Origin: Methanobrevibacter ruminantium
Lineage (GTDB): Archaea > Methanobacteriota > Methanobacteria > Methanobacteriales > Methanobacteriaceae
NCBI RefSeq assembly: GCF_016294135.1
Contig: NZ_JAEDCO010000014.1
Location: forward strand, 1 to 38,537
Direction: 5' to 3'
DNA length: 38,537 bases
Part shown: positions 25,136 to 33,633 of the stretch, one piece after another
Numbering within the stretch: the stretch's first letter is position 1
How the letters are laid out: each line of letters opens with the position of its first letter
Notes under the pieces: model-generated
Databases searched by the model: none
What the model saw: the letters and a program-made list of their open reading frames with translations, nothing else
What the model was told of the DNA's origin: nothing
Position numbers and translations under genes: made by a program

Positions 25136-26119
25136 TTAAGTATTGGAAATTATTCTTGTAAAGAACTCTTCCAAATTCTCTTCACACAAATTCACTTTTC
25201 GGACTTTGATTCCAGAACTTACAAACAAGCTATTGAACTCATCCCTTAAATCCAAATTGGAAAGCAAATGAATGGTTCCGCCAATCCCCATTTTTTCACT
25301 GTTCTTATTAGAATCCAAATCATCAATATATTCGCCTAAATCCCTTCTAAAGCAGTAATCTACATTTTCCGCCATTCCTGTTTTATTCATGAGTTCAATT
25401 GCCAAATCAATGTCTGAAACTTCAAATTCGACGAATTTGTTTAATCTATTGTGAAGCTCTTCTCTACTTATCTCATCTATTAAGACACCATTGTCCATAA
25501 ACCCTATTACATCAGCAATGTTTTCTATTTCACTTAGGATATGGCTTGAAATCAGGATTGTCACACCATACTCACAGGAGAGCTTTTTCAGCAAATCTCT
25601 GATTTCCTTAATTCCAAATGGATCAAGACCATTTATAGGTTCATCAAGAATCAATAACTCAGGATTATGCATAATGGCAGCAGCTATTCCTAAGCGCTGT
25701 TTCATTCCTAATGAAAAATCCTTGAATTGCTTGGTCTTTTCATGGTCCAAATTAACCATCTCCAAAACCATCTTAACATTTAGAGGATTATAGTTTCCTC
25801 GAAGCCGAGCAATTATCTCTAAATTTTCATAAGCAGTCAGGTTCTCATAGAATCCAGGAGTCTCTATAATTGAACCTATGTTAGAATAAACTTCATTTGA
25901 ATATCTTTTAGGATCTTTTCCAAAGAGAAGAATCTCCCCTCCACTTGGATACACAAGGTTTAAAAGCATACACATTGTAGTGGTTTTTCCTGCCCCATTT
26001 TTACCTAAAAGACCATAGATCTTTCCCTTTTCCACATGCATATCTATAGAATTCACAACTAAGTTTTTTGAATACCTTTTGGATAAGTTAGTTGTTTCAA
26101 TAACATAATCAGTCACCAT
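25136..26119 (-). CDS. ABC transporter ATP-binding protein
   Basis: The ATPase of an ABC-2 exporter. Walker A GKNGAGKT at 39-46, Q-loop region ETPGFYENLTAYEN, signature SLGMKQRLG, Walker B LLILDEPINGLDP and the switch histidine in ISSHILSE are intact. Beyond the roughly 220-residue domain, a C-terminal regulatory-looking segment extends to residue 327. I start it at the ATG at 26119. GGTGAT sits immediately before it, unusually close, so the GTG one codon later is an alternative. The permease gene follows at 53 bases. The upstream region has a strict 20-base array of operator-like sites, so tight regulation is likely. Confidence 0.9.
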   Translation of the reverse strand: MVTDYVIETTNLSKRYSKNLVVNSIDMHVEKGKIYGLLGKNGAGKTTTMCMLLNLVYPSGGEILLFGKDPKRYSNEVYSNIGSIIETPGFYENLTAYENLEIIARLRGNYNPLNVKMVLEMVNLDHEKTKQFKDFSLGMKQRLGIAAAIMHNPELLILDEPINGLDPFGIKEIRDLLKKLSCEYGVTILISSHILSEIENIADVIGFMDNGVLIDEISREELHNRLNKFVEFEVSDIDLAIELMNKTGMAENVDYCFRRDLGEYIDDLDSNKNSEKMGIGGTIHLLSNLDLRDEFNSLFVSSGIKVRKVNLCEENLEEFFTRIISNT

Positions 26120-26494
26120 ATCACCTTTGATAATAAAATTTTTCAACTTTTCTAAAATTGAAAATAATCCTTTTTTTCTTAATTTATTTGAATATTATGT
26201 GCACAAAATAATCAAAGGAGGAAATTAGAAAAATATGTAATTAATTTTTTACTTTTGTTAAAAATTATTTACTTTTGTAAAAAATACATTACATATGTAA
26301 TAATTATTTTACATCATATATAAATGTTTTGCTAAAATCAGACAAAACTTAATGGCATTATTGAAAAAGAAGAACTAAACTTTTATGAAAAAAGTATAAA
26401 ATAAGAAATAAATTAATAGTATAAAGTGAATATATTTAATATTATAATTGTTAAAATACAAATTATAAATTCAAAGATTTAAAAAGGAATCAAA
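26120..26494. promoter_or_regulatory. 375-base divergent control region of the ABC operon and hisA
   Basis: The spacer holds both promoters and the operator-like array listed separately. A TATATAAA at 26317-26324 reads TTTATATA on the minus strand. That would start the ABC transcript near 26295, inside the array, leaving a leader of about 175 bases without an open frame. For hisA a TATATTTAATATTATAA stretch at about 26430-26447 is a candidate promoter closer to the gene. Confidence 0.55.
26229..26320. promoter_or_regulatory. Array of TTAC-N4-GTAA sites repeated every 20 bases
   Basis: Inverted-repeat sites TTAC-N4-GTAA lie at 26249-26260 (right half GTTA), 26269-26280 (perfect) and 26289-26300 (perfect, inside the 14-base palindrome ATTACATATGTAAT). 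At exactly the same 20-base step there is a right half alone (GTAA at 26237-26240) and a left half alone (TTAC at 26309-26312). Five phased positions indicate side-by-side binding of a dimeric repressor on nearly the same face of the helix. The regulator is not encoded next to it. Confidence 0.65.
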
Positions 26495-27235
26495 ATGTCA
26501 TTTCAAGATAATAAAATGCTAATTATGCCTGCTGTAGACATTAAGAATGGAAAATGCGTACAGTTAGTGCAAGGAGAACCAGGAACCGAACAGGTAATTA
26601 TAGAAAATCCTGAAAAGGTTGCTGGAAAATGGGAAGATTTAGGTGCTGAAGTGGTTCATGTTATTGACCTTGACGGTGCACTTGAAAGCACAACAAACAT
26701 AGAAACCATTAAAAAGGTACTTGATGAAGTAAGCGTTCCCATTCAACTTGGCGGAGGCATAAGAAGCATTGAATATGCAGAAGAATTGCTAAACCTTGAT
26801 ATTGATAGATTGATTATTGGAACCATGGGAATCAAGAACCCAGAAACAATAACTAAACTATCTGATGAATATGGCCGTGAAAGGGTGATGATCTCCCTTG
26901 ACAGCAAAGACAATAAGGTTGTCATAAAAGGTTGGCAGGAAAAGATAGACAAGTCTGCAACTGAAATAAGCAAAGAATTCCAAGATCTTGGTGCAGGAAG
27001 CATATTGTTTACAAATGTTGATGTGGAAGGATTGCTTGGAGGTTTCTATGTAGATCCAGTCATAGACCTTGTAACCTCTGTAGACATCCCAGTTGTATAC
27101 TCTGGAGGAGTAACAAGCTTGGATGACTTAAAGCAGCTCCAAACAACTGGTGCAAAGGGAGTTGTTATCGGTTCAGCATTATACAAAGACAAAATTAATC
27201 TTGCAGACGCTTTAAAATACCAAGATATAAAATAA
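26495..27235 (+). CDS. hisA: HisA, phosphoribosylformimino-AICAR phosphate isomerase
   Basis: Catalyses the Amadori rearrangement of ProFAR to PRFAR in histidine synthesis. A (beta-alpha)8 barrel of 246 residues: the first catalytic aspartate is in MPAVDIKNGKCVQLVQG, the second is in the half-barrel repeat near ILFTNVDVEG, and the phosphate loops are QLGGGIRS near 87 and VYSGGVTS near 205. A GGAATC site precedes the ATG. ribL follows at 45 bases and argC 68 bases later on the same strand. No other his gene is adjacent, so the histidine pathway is scattered in this genome region. Confidence 0.95.
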   Translation: MSFQDNKMLIMPAVDIKNGKCVQLVQGEPGTEQVIIENPEKVAGKWEDLGAEVVHVIDLDGALESTTNIETIKKVLDEVSVPIQLGGGIRSIEYAEELLNLDIDRLIIGTMGIKNPETITKLSDEYGRERVMISLDSKDNKVVIKGWQEKIDKSATEISKEFQDLGAGSILFTNVDVEGLLGGFYVDPVIDLVTSVDIPVVYSGGVTSLDDLKQLQTTGAKGVVIGSALYKDKINLADALKYQDIK

Positions 27236-27280
27236 AAAAAAACTTTATTAATATTATTATTTCATAAATGGAGAGAAAAC

Positions 27281-27751
27281 ATGAAAGTAATGGCAACAGG
27301 AGCATTTGACTTATTGCATCCGGGACATGGATTGTATCTTGAAAAAGCAAAGGAATTAGGTGGAGAAGATGCAGTCCTTGTAGTTGTAATAGCAAGAGAT
27401 TCAACTGTTAAGAAGAAAAAGAGAATTCCTGTTATTGATGAGAATCAAAGATTAGAAATGATTAAATATCTCAAGCCCGTTGATGAAGCTTACATTGGTT
27501 ATGATGGGGACATGTTCAAGATTGTAGAGGAGATCAAACCAGACATAATAGCTATCGGTTCAGACCAAAATCATGACATTGTAAAGCTTCAGGAACAACT
27601 GGATAAAAGAGGAATCAAAGCTGTAGCAAAAAGGGTTAAAGATTACAGGAAAGGAGAACTCGATAGTACCTGTAAGATAATCAATAGAATAAAGCACTCT
27701 GAATTGGAAGAGAAAAATTTAGACTGCAGCAACGTAATCAATGATGATTAG
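27281..27751 (+). CDS. ribL: FAD synthase RibL
   Basis: The archaeal FMN adenylyltransferase that makes FAD from FMN (or uses CTP in vitro), related to glycerol-3-phosphate cytidylyltransferases and not to bacterial RibF. The nucleotidyltransferase HxGH motif is HPGH at 13-16 in GAFDLLHPGHGLYLEKAKELG. KKKKRIPVIDENQRLEMI and the end motif STCKIINRI, in place of the RTxGISTT of cytidylyltransferases, support the RibL assignment. It has 156 residues, with a short polar tail. A GGAGAG site precedes the ATG. It lies between hisA and argC, probably in one transcript, though the three pathways differ. Confidence 0.9.
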   Translation: MKVMATGAFDLLHPGHGLYLEKAKELGGEDAVLVVVIARDSTVKKKKRIPVIDENQRLEMIKYLKPVDEAYIGYDGDMFKIVEEIKPDIIAIGSDQNHDIVKLQEQLDKRGIKAVAKRVKDYRKGELDSTCKIINRIKHSELEEKNLDCSNVINDD

Positions 27752-27819
27752 ATTCAATGAAAAGAAAATAGATTAAGAATTATAATAACATAAAAATTAA
27801 CAATACGAAAGGTGTAAAA

Positions 27820-28836
27820 ATGGTAAGTGTAGCAATTGTAGGTGGAAGCGGATATACTGGAGGAGAATTAATCAGACTTCTTTCTGCTCATCCAGAAGTT
27901 GAAATAGTGGATATAACCTCAAGACAGTTTGAAGGAACTCCAGTGCACAAGGTTCACCCACATATTAGAGGAACTGATTTAGTATTTAGAAACAAAAAGC
28001 CAAGCGAATTGGATGCAGACATCATATTTACAGCAACTCCACATGGAGCTTCAATGAAAATCGTACCGGATTTACTTGATACCGGTGCAAAAGTGATTGA
28101 CTTAAGTGGAGATTACAGATTCAATGACATTGACGTTTATGAAAAATGGTATGGAATTGAACATACCTCTGACTTAAAAGGAGTCTTTGGACTTCCTGAA
28201 ATTCACAGAGAAGAAATCAAAAAAGCAACTTTGCTTGCTAACCCTGGATGTTTTGTAACTGGTGCTATCCTATCAGGATATCCATTGTCAAAAGCAAAAC
28301 TTGCAGATAGAATGATTTTCGATTCCAAAACTGGAGTAAGCGGTGCTGGAGTAAATCCTGCTGCAACAACCCATTATCCAAACATTGGAGATAATGTAAA
28401 TCCTTATAAGGTAACCCAACATAGACATATGCCTGAGATTCAACAGGAACTTGGTGCATTTTCAGATGTCAAAGTATCATTCACCCCTCATTTGGTGCCA
28501 GTAATCAGAGGAATACTTACCACTAACCATTGTTTCCTAGTTGATGGTGCAGATATAACTAGTGAAGAAGTATTGGACATCTATAAGGAAACCTATAAAG
28601 GAGAGCCATTCATCCAAATCTTGGAAGATGGAGAAATTCCACGCTTAAGCAGTGTAAGAGGATCCAACTATGCTCAAATCGGTTGCTTTGAAATGGATGA
28701 AACTGGCAGATTGGTTATCATTTCAGCTATTGACAACTTAGTGAAAGGAGCATCTGGCCAAGCTGTTCACAACATGAACATCATGTGTGGATTTGATGAA
28801 AAAACCGGTTTGGGCTTCTTTGGAATGCACCCATAA
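27820..28836 (+). CDS. argC: N-acetyl-gamma-glutamyl-phosphate reductase ArgC
   Basis: Reduces N-acetyl-glutamyl phosphate to the semialdehyde with NADPH in arginine synthesis. The Rossmann loop is GGSGYTGGELIRL at 8-20, and the catalytic cysteine is C144 in NPGCFVTGAI. SGVSGAG-type (KTGVSGAGVNP) and GASGQAVHNMN are family marks. The length of 338 residues is normal. An AGGTG site precedes the ATG. It comes 68 bases after ribL and 100 bases before the flavodoxin gene. No other arg gene is in the window. Confidence 0.96.
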   Translation: MVSVAIVGGSGYTGGELIRLLSAHPEVEIVDITSRQFEGTPVHKVHPHIRGTDLVFRNKKPSELDADIIFTATPHGASMKIVPDLLDTGAKVIDLSGDYRFNDIDVYEKWYGIEHTSDLKGVFGLPEIHREEIKKATLLANPGCFVTGAILSGYPLSKAKLADRMIFDSKTGVSGAGVNPAATTHYPNIGDNVNPYKVTQHRHMPEIQQELGAFSDVKVSFTPHLVPVIRGILTTNHCFLVDGADITSEEVLDIYKETYKGEPFIQILEDGEIPRLSSVRGSNYAQIGCFEMDETGRLVIISAIDNLVKGASGQAVHNMNIMCGFDEKTGLGFFGMHP

Positions 28837-28936
28837 TAATTTATAAAAACTTGAAAATAGTCTGAATTTGAATATTTGACAATCATGCAAATATTTAAAT
28901 AGATTATTTTTAAAAAATAGTTCAAGAGGAAAAACT

Positions 28937-29425
28937 ATGGAAAGAATAATTTTATACTATTCCGATGGGGGAAAAACAAAAGTAGTTGCGGAAACACTTG
29001 CAGTCAATTTAAGGTGTGATATCTGTCAAATCAAGGATATGAAAAAGCGTGACGGCATAATGAATAGATTCAGTTCAACCATTGATGCATTCAGAGAAAG
29101 CAAAACAGAAATCTATCCACCTGCTCTTGATCTTGAAGAATACGATACAATTTACATAGGCACACCTACTTGGGCAAACAATCCTACTCCTGCAATAATT
29201 ACATTGATTGACAGATGCGACTTACGTGGAAAAGACATCGTATTGTTTACCACAACAAGCACTTCCGATGGAGAATCCGCTTTAGAGAAAATGGAAATGA
29301 AAGTCAAGGCAAGAGGTGCAAGGGTAGTTCAGCAATTCAGCGTAAAGACTAAAGATAAAAGTCTTGCTCAACTCCAAAGAGATACTGACAGCCTATTTGT
29401 GACTTTAGATTTAGCATTGTACTAA
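28937..29425 (+). CDS. Flavodoxin-like protein
   Basis: A 162-residue FMN-binding protein with a flavodoxin fold. The phosphate loop is YYSDGGKTKVVAETLA at residues 6-21, the second flavin loop TPTWANNPTPAI lies near 77-88, and FTTTSTSDGES is a third contact loop near 110. It is closer to the short NAD(P)H oxidoreductase-like flavodoxins of methanogens than to classic electron-carrier flavodoxins. Partner proteins cannot be inferred; reduction of a metal site or FMN-dependent reductase activity are possible. It has its own GAGG binding site and may be an operon tail after argC or a separate unit. Confidence 0.85.
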   Translation: MERIILYYSDGGKTKVVAETLAVNLRCDICQIKDMKKRDGIMNRFSSTIDAFRESKTEIYPPALDLEEYDTIYIGTPTWANNPTPAIITLIDRCDLRGKDIVLFTTTSTSDGESALEKMEMKVKARGARVVQQFSVKTKDKSLAQLQRDTDSLFVTLDLALY

Positions 29426-29679
29426 ATCTATATTTTTTACTTTTTTCACTTATTCTAAATTTTTATACTGGTTTAAACTTTTTTTTACAATTATGCTCTT
29501 TTTAACAATTTAATATCAATTTTCCAATTCAAATCAAATATTGGAATGTTAATTAAGCAAACTATTTAATAATATAAACTAGAAAATTATTAATGTATAA
29601 TTTTAATATAATAATTAATTATAATTTTTATATAATTATCACATATTAAGAAATTAAGTTTAATAGGTGCAAAAGAAAA
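29426..29679 (+). promoter_or_regulatory. Spacer and promoter region before secF
   Basis: 254 bases of AT-rich DNA. A T-rich run after the flavodoxin stop (29435-29495) suits termination. TATA-like TTTAATATAATAA and TTTTTATATAATT runs occur at about 29601-29635, before an AGGTG site ten bases from the secF ATG. No other gene is seen. Confidence 0.4.
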
Positions 29680-30801
29680 ATGTTAGAGAAAATGATGGAA
29701 AACCACAAGATCTTAATTGCGATTCCTATTATTCTTGCACTTTTATCATTAGTTCTTATAGGTTTTAACGGCTTAGAACAAGGTGTTGACTTAAAAGGAG
29801 GTTCACAAGCAGAGTTACAACTATTAGGTTCTGTAACTCCAAGTGAATTGGAAGACACACTTGATGCCAAATTGAACACCAACAATATAAAAGTTACAAA
29901 TAATGGAAACAATAAGGTTACTGTGGAATTGGAAAACAATATCAATTCAAGTACATTTACAAGTGCCATAAATGGAAAGGCAAAGGTAATCAGCTATAAT
30001 GAAATTGGTCCTGTCTTAAGTGAAGAGGCAATGGGGCAAATTTATGTTGCTATGATTTTTGCATTCCTGTTTATGGCAATTACAGTGTTTGTTGTATTTA
30101 GAGAACCTGTACCATCTGTTGCAATTATCCTCGCAGCCTTGTGCGATATACTAATTGCTCTTGGAGGAATGTCAATATTCAAGATTCCATTGTCAATTGC
30201 ATCTGTAGGTGCATTATTAATGCTTATTGGGTACAGCGTAGATACAGATATTCTTCTTACAACCAGACTTTTGAAAAGAAGAGAAGGAACTGTGGAAGAA
30301 CGTGCTAAAAATGCTATGTATACCGGTTTAACCATGTCCATTGCTGCAATAGCTGCAATGGGAATCCTATTCGTGGTAACCAAGATACTCATGCCTGAAG
30401 CAACTACATTAAGCAATATTTCTGCAGTTTTAGTAATCGGATTGATTGGAGATATTCTTTCCACTTGGTTAATGAACTTAGGAATTCTTAAGACTTACAT
30501 CGATTGGAGACAATCCAAAAAGCAAGAAAAATATAATGTAGGTTCCTCTTCAAGCAAGAATAAATCTTCTAAATCTAAAGAAGAAACTTCAGAAAAAAAA
30601 TCAAGTCTTAAGGATAAGCTTAAGAGGAAAACTGAAGTTGAAGATGATGAAGTAATGAATAAAATCCAAGAGGAATTGGAAAAAATAGACAATATGGAAG
30701 AATCTTCAGGAAAATCCTCAAACAAGAAGTCCAATAAAAAACAAAAGACTAAAGGCAATAAACGTAAAGCTAAAAAGAAAAAAGGAAAAGGAGGGAAATA
30801 A
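29680..30801 (+). CDS. secF: Protein-export membrane protein SecF with a long charged tail
   Basis: SecF works with SecD to drive late steps of Sec-dependent export, probably using the ion gradient. Residues 11-30 form the first membrane segment; an external domain follows, then five membrane segments from about 117 to 270, including the IGYSVDTDILLTTR motif. After residue 280 comes an unusual tail of about 90 residues, rich in Lys, Ser and Glu, with a short coiled-coil-like piece (DDEVMNKIQEELEKIDNM) and ending in KRKAKKKKGKGGK. Archaeal SecF is usually about 280-300 residues. The final Gly codons also supply GGAGGG for secD, which starts two bases after the secF stop. Confidence 0.94.
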   Translation: MLEKMMENHKILIAIPIILALLSLVLIGFNGLEQGVDLKGGSQAELQLLGSVTPSELEDTLDAKLNTNNIKVTNNGNNKVTVELENNINSSTFTSAINGKAKVISYNEIGPVLSEEAMGQIYVAMIFAFLFMAITVFVVFREPVPSVAIILAALCDILIALGGMSIFKIPLSIASVGALLMLIGYSVDTDILLTTRLLKRREGTVEERAKNAMYTGLTMSIAAIAAMGILFVVTKILMPEATTLSNISAVLVIGLIGDILSTWLMNLGILKTYIDWRQSKKQEKYNVGSSSSKNKSSKSKEETSEKKSSLKDKLKRKTEVEDDEVMNKIQEELEKIDNMEESSGKSSNKKSNKKQKTKGNKRKAKKKKGKGGK

Positions 30802-30803
30802 TT

Positions 30804-32027
30804 ATGGCAAGCGATTTATCTAAATTCTTTAAAGATAGACAAGTAATTATCCTCTTAATATTCCTATTGATTAGTATTGGAAGCATTGCTTTTTTAGGCG
30901 TGGAACAAGGTCTTGACTTGAAAGGTGGTTCTTCAATCCAATTGCAATTGGAACATCCAGTGAATGAGAGTACAATGAAAGTTGTAACCTCTGTTTTAGA
31001 CAAAAGGCTTAACCTTTATGGTGTAAGTGATGTAAAGGTAAGGTCAAGCGGAGACCAAATGGTTATAGTTGAAATGGCTGGAAAGACACCAGAAGAGGTG
31101 GAGCGGCTGATTGGAAATCCAGGTATCTTTGAAGCTAAAATAGATAATGTAACCGTCCTTACAGGTAGTGATGTGGCTTCAGTTGAGGCACCAATTGTTG
31201 GAGATAGTGGAGAATGGCATGTGCCATTTACCTTGACAACAGAGGGAGCTAAGAACTTTGCAGAACTTGCTAAAGGAAAAGGTGGCCATGAAGTAGTGAT
31301 GTATCTTGATGGAAAGCAAATTGATGAGCATCCTCCACAACTTTCCGGAGAATTGGCTGGTGGAGAACCTGTAGCTGAAGTTGAAGTAACAGGTAGTGCA
31401 GCAGATGTTGAAACTGCAAAAGAGGAATCCAACACAGTATTCACTGTTTTAAAAACAGGATCACTTCCTGTAAAAATCCATACTATCGGTTCAAATACAG
31501 TTTCACCTGAATTAGGTCAGCAATTTGCACAAGGTGCTTTAATTGCAGGATTATTATCCATACTCGGTATTGCATTGGTTGTATACATCAGATACAGAAG
31601 AGCATTCTTGGCAGTTCCAATCTTAATCACAACAATTTCTGAGATTATAATTATCTTAGGTGTCGCTTCCATTATTCATTGGAATATCGACCTTGCAGCA
31701 ATCGCTGGTTTAATCGCATCTGTAGGTACTGGGGTAGACGACCAGATCATCATTACAGATGAGGTATTGCACCACGATGATGAAAACACAAGACACAGAA
31801 GAACCAGAACCCAAATGAATGTTAAAAATGCATTATTCATTATTTTCGCGTCTGCAGGAACCTTAATAGCTGCAATGTTACCACTTGCATATGTTGGATT
31901 TGCAAGAGGAAGCAGTGGTATCGGTACCATCGCAGGTTTCGCATTCACTACAATCATAGGGGTTTTAATTGGTGTATTCATCACAAGACCAGCTTATGCT
32001 AAATTCATTGAAATCTTTGTATCTTAA
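30804..32027 (+). CDS. secD: Protein-export membrane protein SecD
   Basis: The partner of SecF in the SecDF export motor. It has an N-terminal membrane segment (about 13-31), LGVEQGLDLKGGSSIQL, a large external domain to about residue 235, and five C-terminal membrane segments. The conserved IASVGTGVDDQIIITDE carries the acidic pair in the fourth segment thought to be involved in ion movement. The length of 407 residues is normal for archaea. The order secF-secD, reversed from bacteria, is the known euryarchaeal arrangement. The two-base gap to secF and the shared site suggest coupled translation. Confidence 0.95.
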   Translation: MASDLSKFFKDRQVIILLIFLLISIGSIAFLGVEQGLDLKGGSSIQLQLEHPVNESTMKVVTSVLDKRLNLYGVSDVKVRSSGDQMVIVEMAGKTPEEVERLIGNPGIFEAKIDNVTVLTGSDVASVEAPIVGDSGEWHVPFTLTTEGAKNFAELAKGKGGHEVVMYLDGKQIDEHPPQLSGELAGGEPVAEVEVTGSAADVETAKEESNTVFTVLKTGSLPVKIHTIGSNTVSPELGQQFAQGALIAGLLSILGIALVVYIRYRRAFLAVPILITTISEIIIILGVASIIHWNIDLAAIAGLIASVGTGVDDQIIITDEVLHHDDENTRHRRTRTQMNVKNALFIIFASAGTLIAAMLPLAYVGFARGSSGIGTIAGFAFTTIIGVLIGVFITRPAYAKFIEIFVS

Positions 32028-32058
32028 TCAAGATTTAAAAATAAAAAACAATTATTAA

Positions 32059-32092
32059 AAAGAATAATTTTAATTATTCTTTCTTTTTTTCT
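32059..32092 (+). terminator. Terminator of the secFD operon
   Basis: AAAGAATAATT at 32059-32069 and AATTATTCTTT at 32072-32082 form an eleven-pair stem with a minimal loop, 31 bases after the secD stop, followed directly by a C and a run of seven T. Confidence 0.7.
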
Positions 32093-32153
32093 ATTTTTCT
32101 ATTATTTTATATGCTATTTTTAAAAGTTTCATAAAAAATCATTTATAAAAATA

Positions 32154-32165
32154 TAACAATTGTTA
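32154..32165. promoter_or_regulatory. TAACAATTGTTA palindrome upstream of the GMC gene
   Basis: A perfect 12-base palindrome lies 122 bases before the GMC start, next to a TATA-like TTTATAATATAAA run at 32170-32182. It is positioned as a possible operator. Chance occurrence is not excluded in such AT-rich DNA. Confidence 0.35.
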
Positions 32166-32286
32166 AGTATTTATAATATAAAAATAAATAATTATATGAA
32201 GGGATTAAACTAGTTTTAAAATTTAATGAATAATTAATTAAATAATAAAACAAATATATTTAATAAAAAAACAACGGAGATAAAAA

Positions 32287-33528
32287 ATGGTTATAGTCAT
32301 AGGTACAGGTGCAGGAGGTTCATTAATAGCTATGGAGCTTGCAAAAGCAAATATTCCTGTAACAATTATAGAAAGAGGACCATACATAAAGAGTAAAGAC
32401 TCATTTGAGTATTATGATATGAAATACTACGATAAGCGTTTGAAAAATACAAACAGCATAGACTTATTAAAGACAACTTGTATTGGAGGATCCACTATCG
32501 TAGCTGCAGGAAATGGTGTAAGATTACTTGAAGATGAATTCAAGGAACTTGGAATAGACATATCTGCAGAATATGACAAAATCGAAGAATTGGTTGGAAT
32601 TCATCAAATGGATGACAAACATATCGGCAAGGGAACACAACTATTCATAGACTGTGCAAATGAATTAGGATTTAAAGCAATGAGAATGCCAAAATTCATC
32701 AGAGATGAAGACTGCAAACCTTGTGGTAAATGTTCATTCGGCTGTCCAAGAGATGCTAAATGGAGCGGAAAGGACTTTGTTGACATAGCAATCAAAAATG
32801 GTGCAGAACTCATTACAGATGCAGAAGTCACAAAAATAATATTCTCGGATAAGAAAATAACTGGTGTTGAATACATTAAGGACAACATATCACAAACCAT
32901 TGATTCTGACTTGGTAATCCTTTGTGCAGGAGCAGTTGACAGTGCAGCAATCCTTCAAAAATCAGGAATCGATGCAGGAAATAAACTCTTCTTTGACCCA
33001 TTTGTAAGTGTTGGAGGATATTTGAAGGATATCAATTTCAACAGTGAAGTTCAGATGAATGGGCTTGCAATAGGAAAGGAATACATTCTTGCACCTCATT
33101 TCTCATCATTTATTGCGAAATACATCAAGGAATCAAACCCTGAAGTTGAAGATAAGGATATATTAAGCATTATGGTTAAAGTTGAAGATGATATGGTAGG
33201 TACCGTCGATGAGGATGGAAACGTATTCAAGTTCAATACAATTGATGACATCCGAAGATTGGCTCAAGGCTGTGCTGCAGCAGGTTCCATACTTGAAAAG
33301 GTAGGGGTTGATGCGACAACCATGACTTCAACAATCTTTAGAGGAGCACACCCTGGAGGAACTGCAGCTATTGGAGACGTGGTTGACAATAACCTAAAAA
33401 CAGAAATAGACGGTTTGTATGTTGGAGATGCAAGCGTAATCCCAATGTCTCCTGGAAAACCTCCAATCTTATTGATTTTAGCATTAGCTTTAAGATTAGC
33501 TAATCATTTAATTGAAGAAGTCATTTAA
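32287..33528 (+). CDS. GMC-family FAD oxidoreductase with a four-cysteine cluster
   Basis: A 413-residue flavoenzyme of the glucose-methanol-choline oxidoreductase superfamily. The FAD-binding GTGAGGSLIAMELA is at residues 6-19. TCIGGSTIVAAGNGVR near 65-80 is the second flavin signature. HPGGTAAIGDVVD and VGDASVIPMSPGKPP near the end hold the catalytic His region and the C-terminal FAD contact. C143-x2-C146-x2-C149-x3-C153-P reads like a ferredoxin cluster motif; similar CxxCGxCxxGCP strings occur in alcohol or sterol-type GMC relatives. The substrate is unknown. It is monocistronic, with a GGAGAT site. A role in lipid alcohol or isoprenoid redox chemistry is a guess. Confidence 0.85.
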   Translation: MVIVIGTGAGGSLIAMELAKANIPVTIIERGPYIKSKDSFEYYDMKYYDKRLKNTNSIDLLKTTCIGGSTIVAAGNGVRLLEDEFKELGIDISAEYDKIEELVGIHQMDDKHIGKGTQLFIDCANELGFKAMRMPKFIRDEDCKPCGKCSFGCPRDAKWSGKDFVDIAIKNGAELITDAEVTKIIFSDKKITGVEYIKDNISQTIDSDLVILCAGAVDSAAILQKSGIDAGNKLFFDPFVSVGGYLKDINFNSEVQMNGLAIGKEYILAPHFSSFIAKYIKESNPEVEDKDILSIMVKVEDDMVGTVDEDGNVFKFNTIDDIRRLAQGCAAAGSILEKVGVDATTMTSTIFRGAHPGGTAAIGDVVDNNLKTEIDGLYVGDASVIPMSPGKPPILLILALALRLANHLIEEVI

Positions 33529-33633
33529 ACTTCTTTAATTAATAAATAAAAATAGTAAATAAATGAAATAAAATAAAAATCAATTTATTTTTTTATTTTT
33601 TAAATAAAATAGTATTTACGGATTTATTCTTTT

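Noticed and set aside
26140..26290. Possible small regulator gene in the leader between the operator array and the ABC ATPase
   Set aside because: No open frame of useful length with a binding site exists there; the one GGAGG is followed by ATG and an immediate stop.
30042..31984. Several minus-strand open frames opposite secF and secD that look hydrophobic
   Set aside because: The complement of membrane-segment codons often gives hydrophobic shadow frames; secF and secD have full motifs and binding sites on the + strand.
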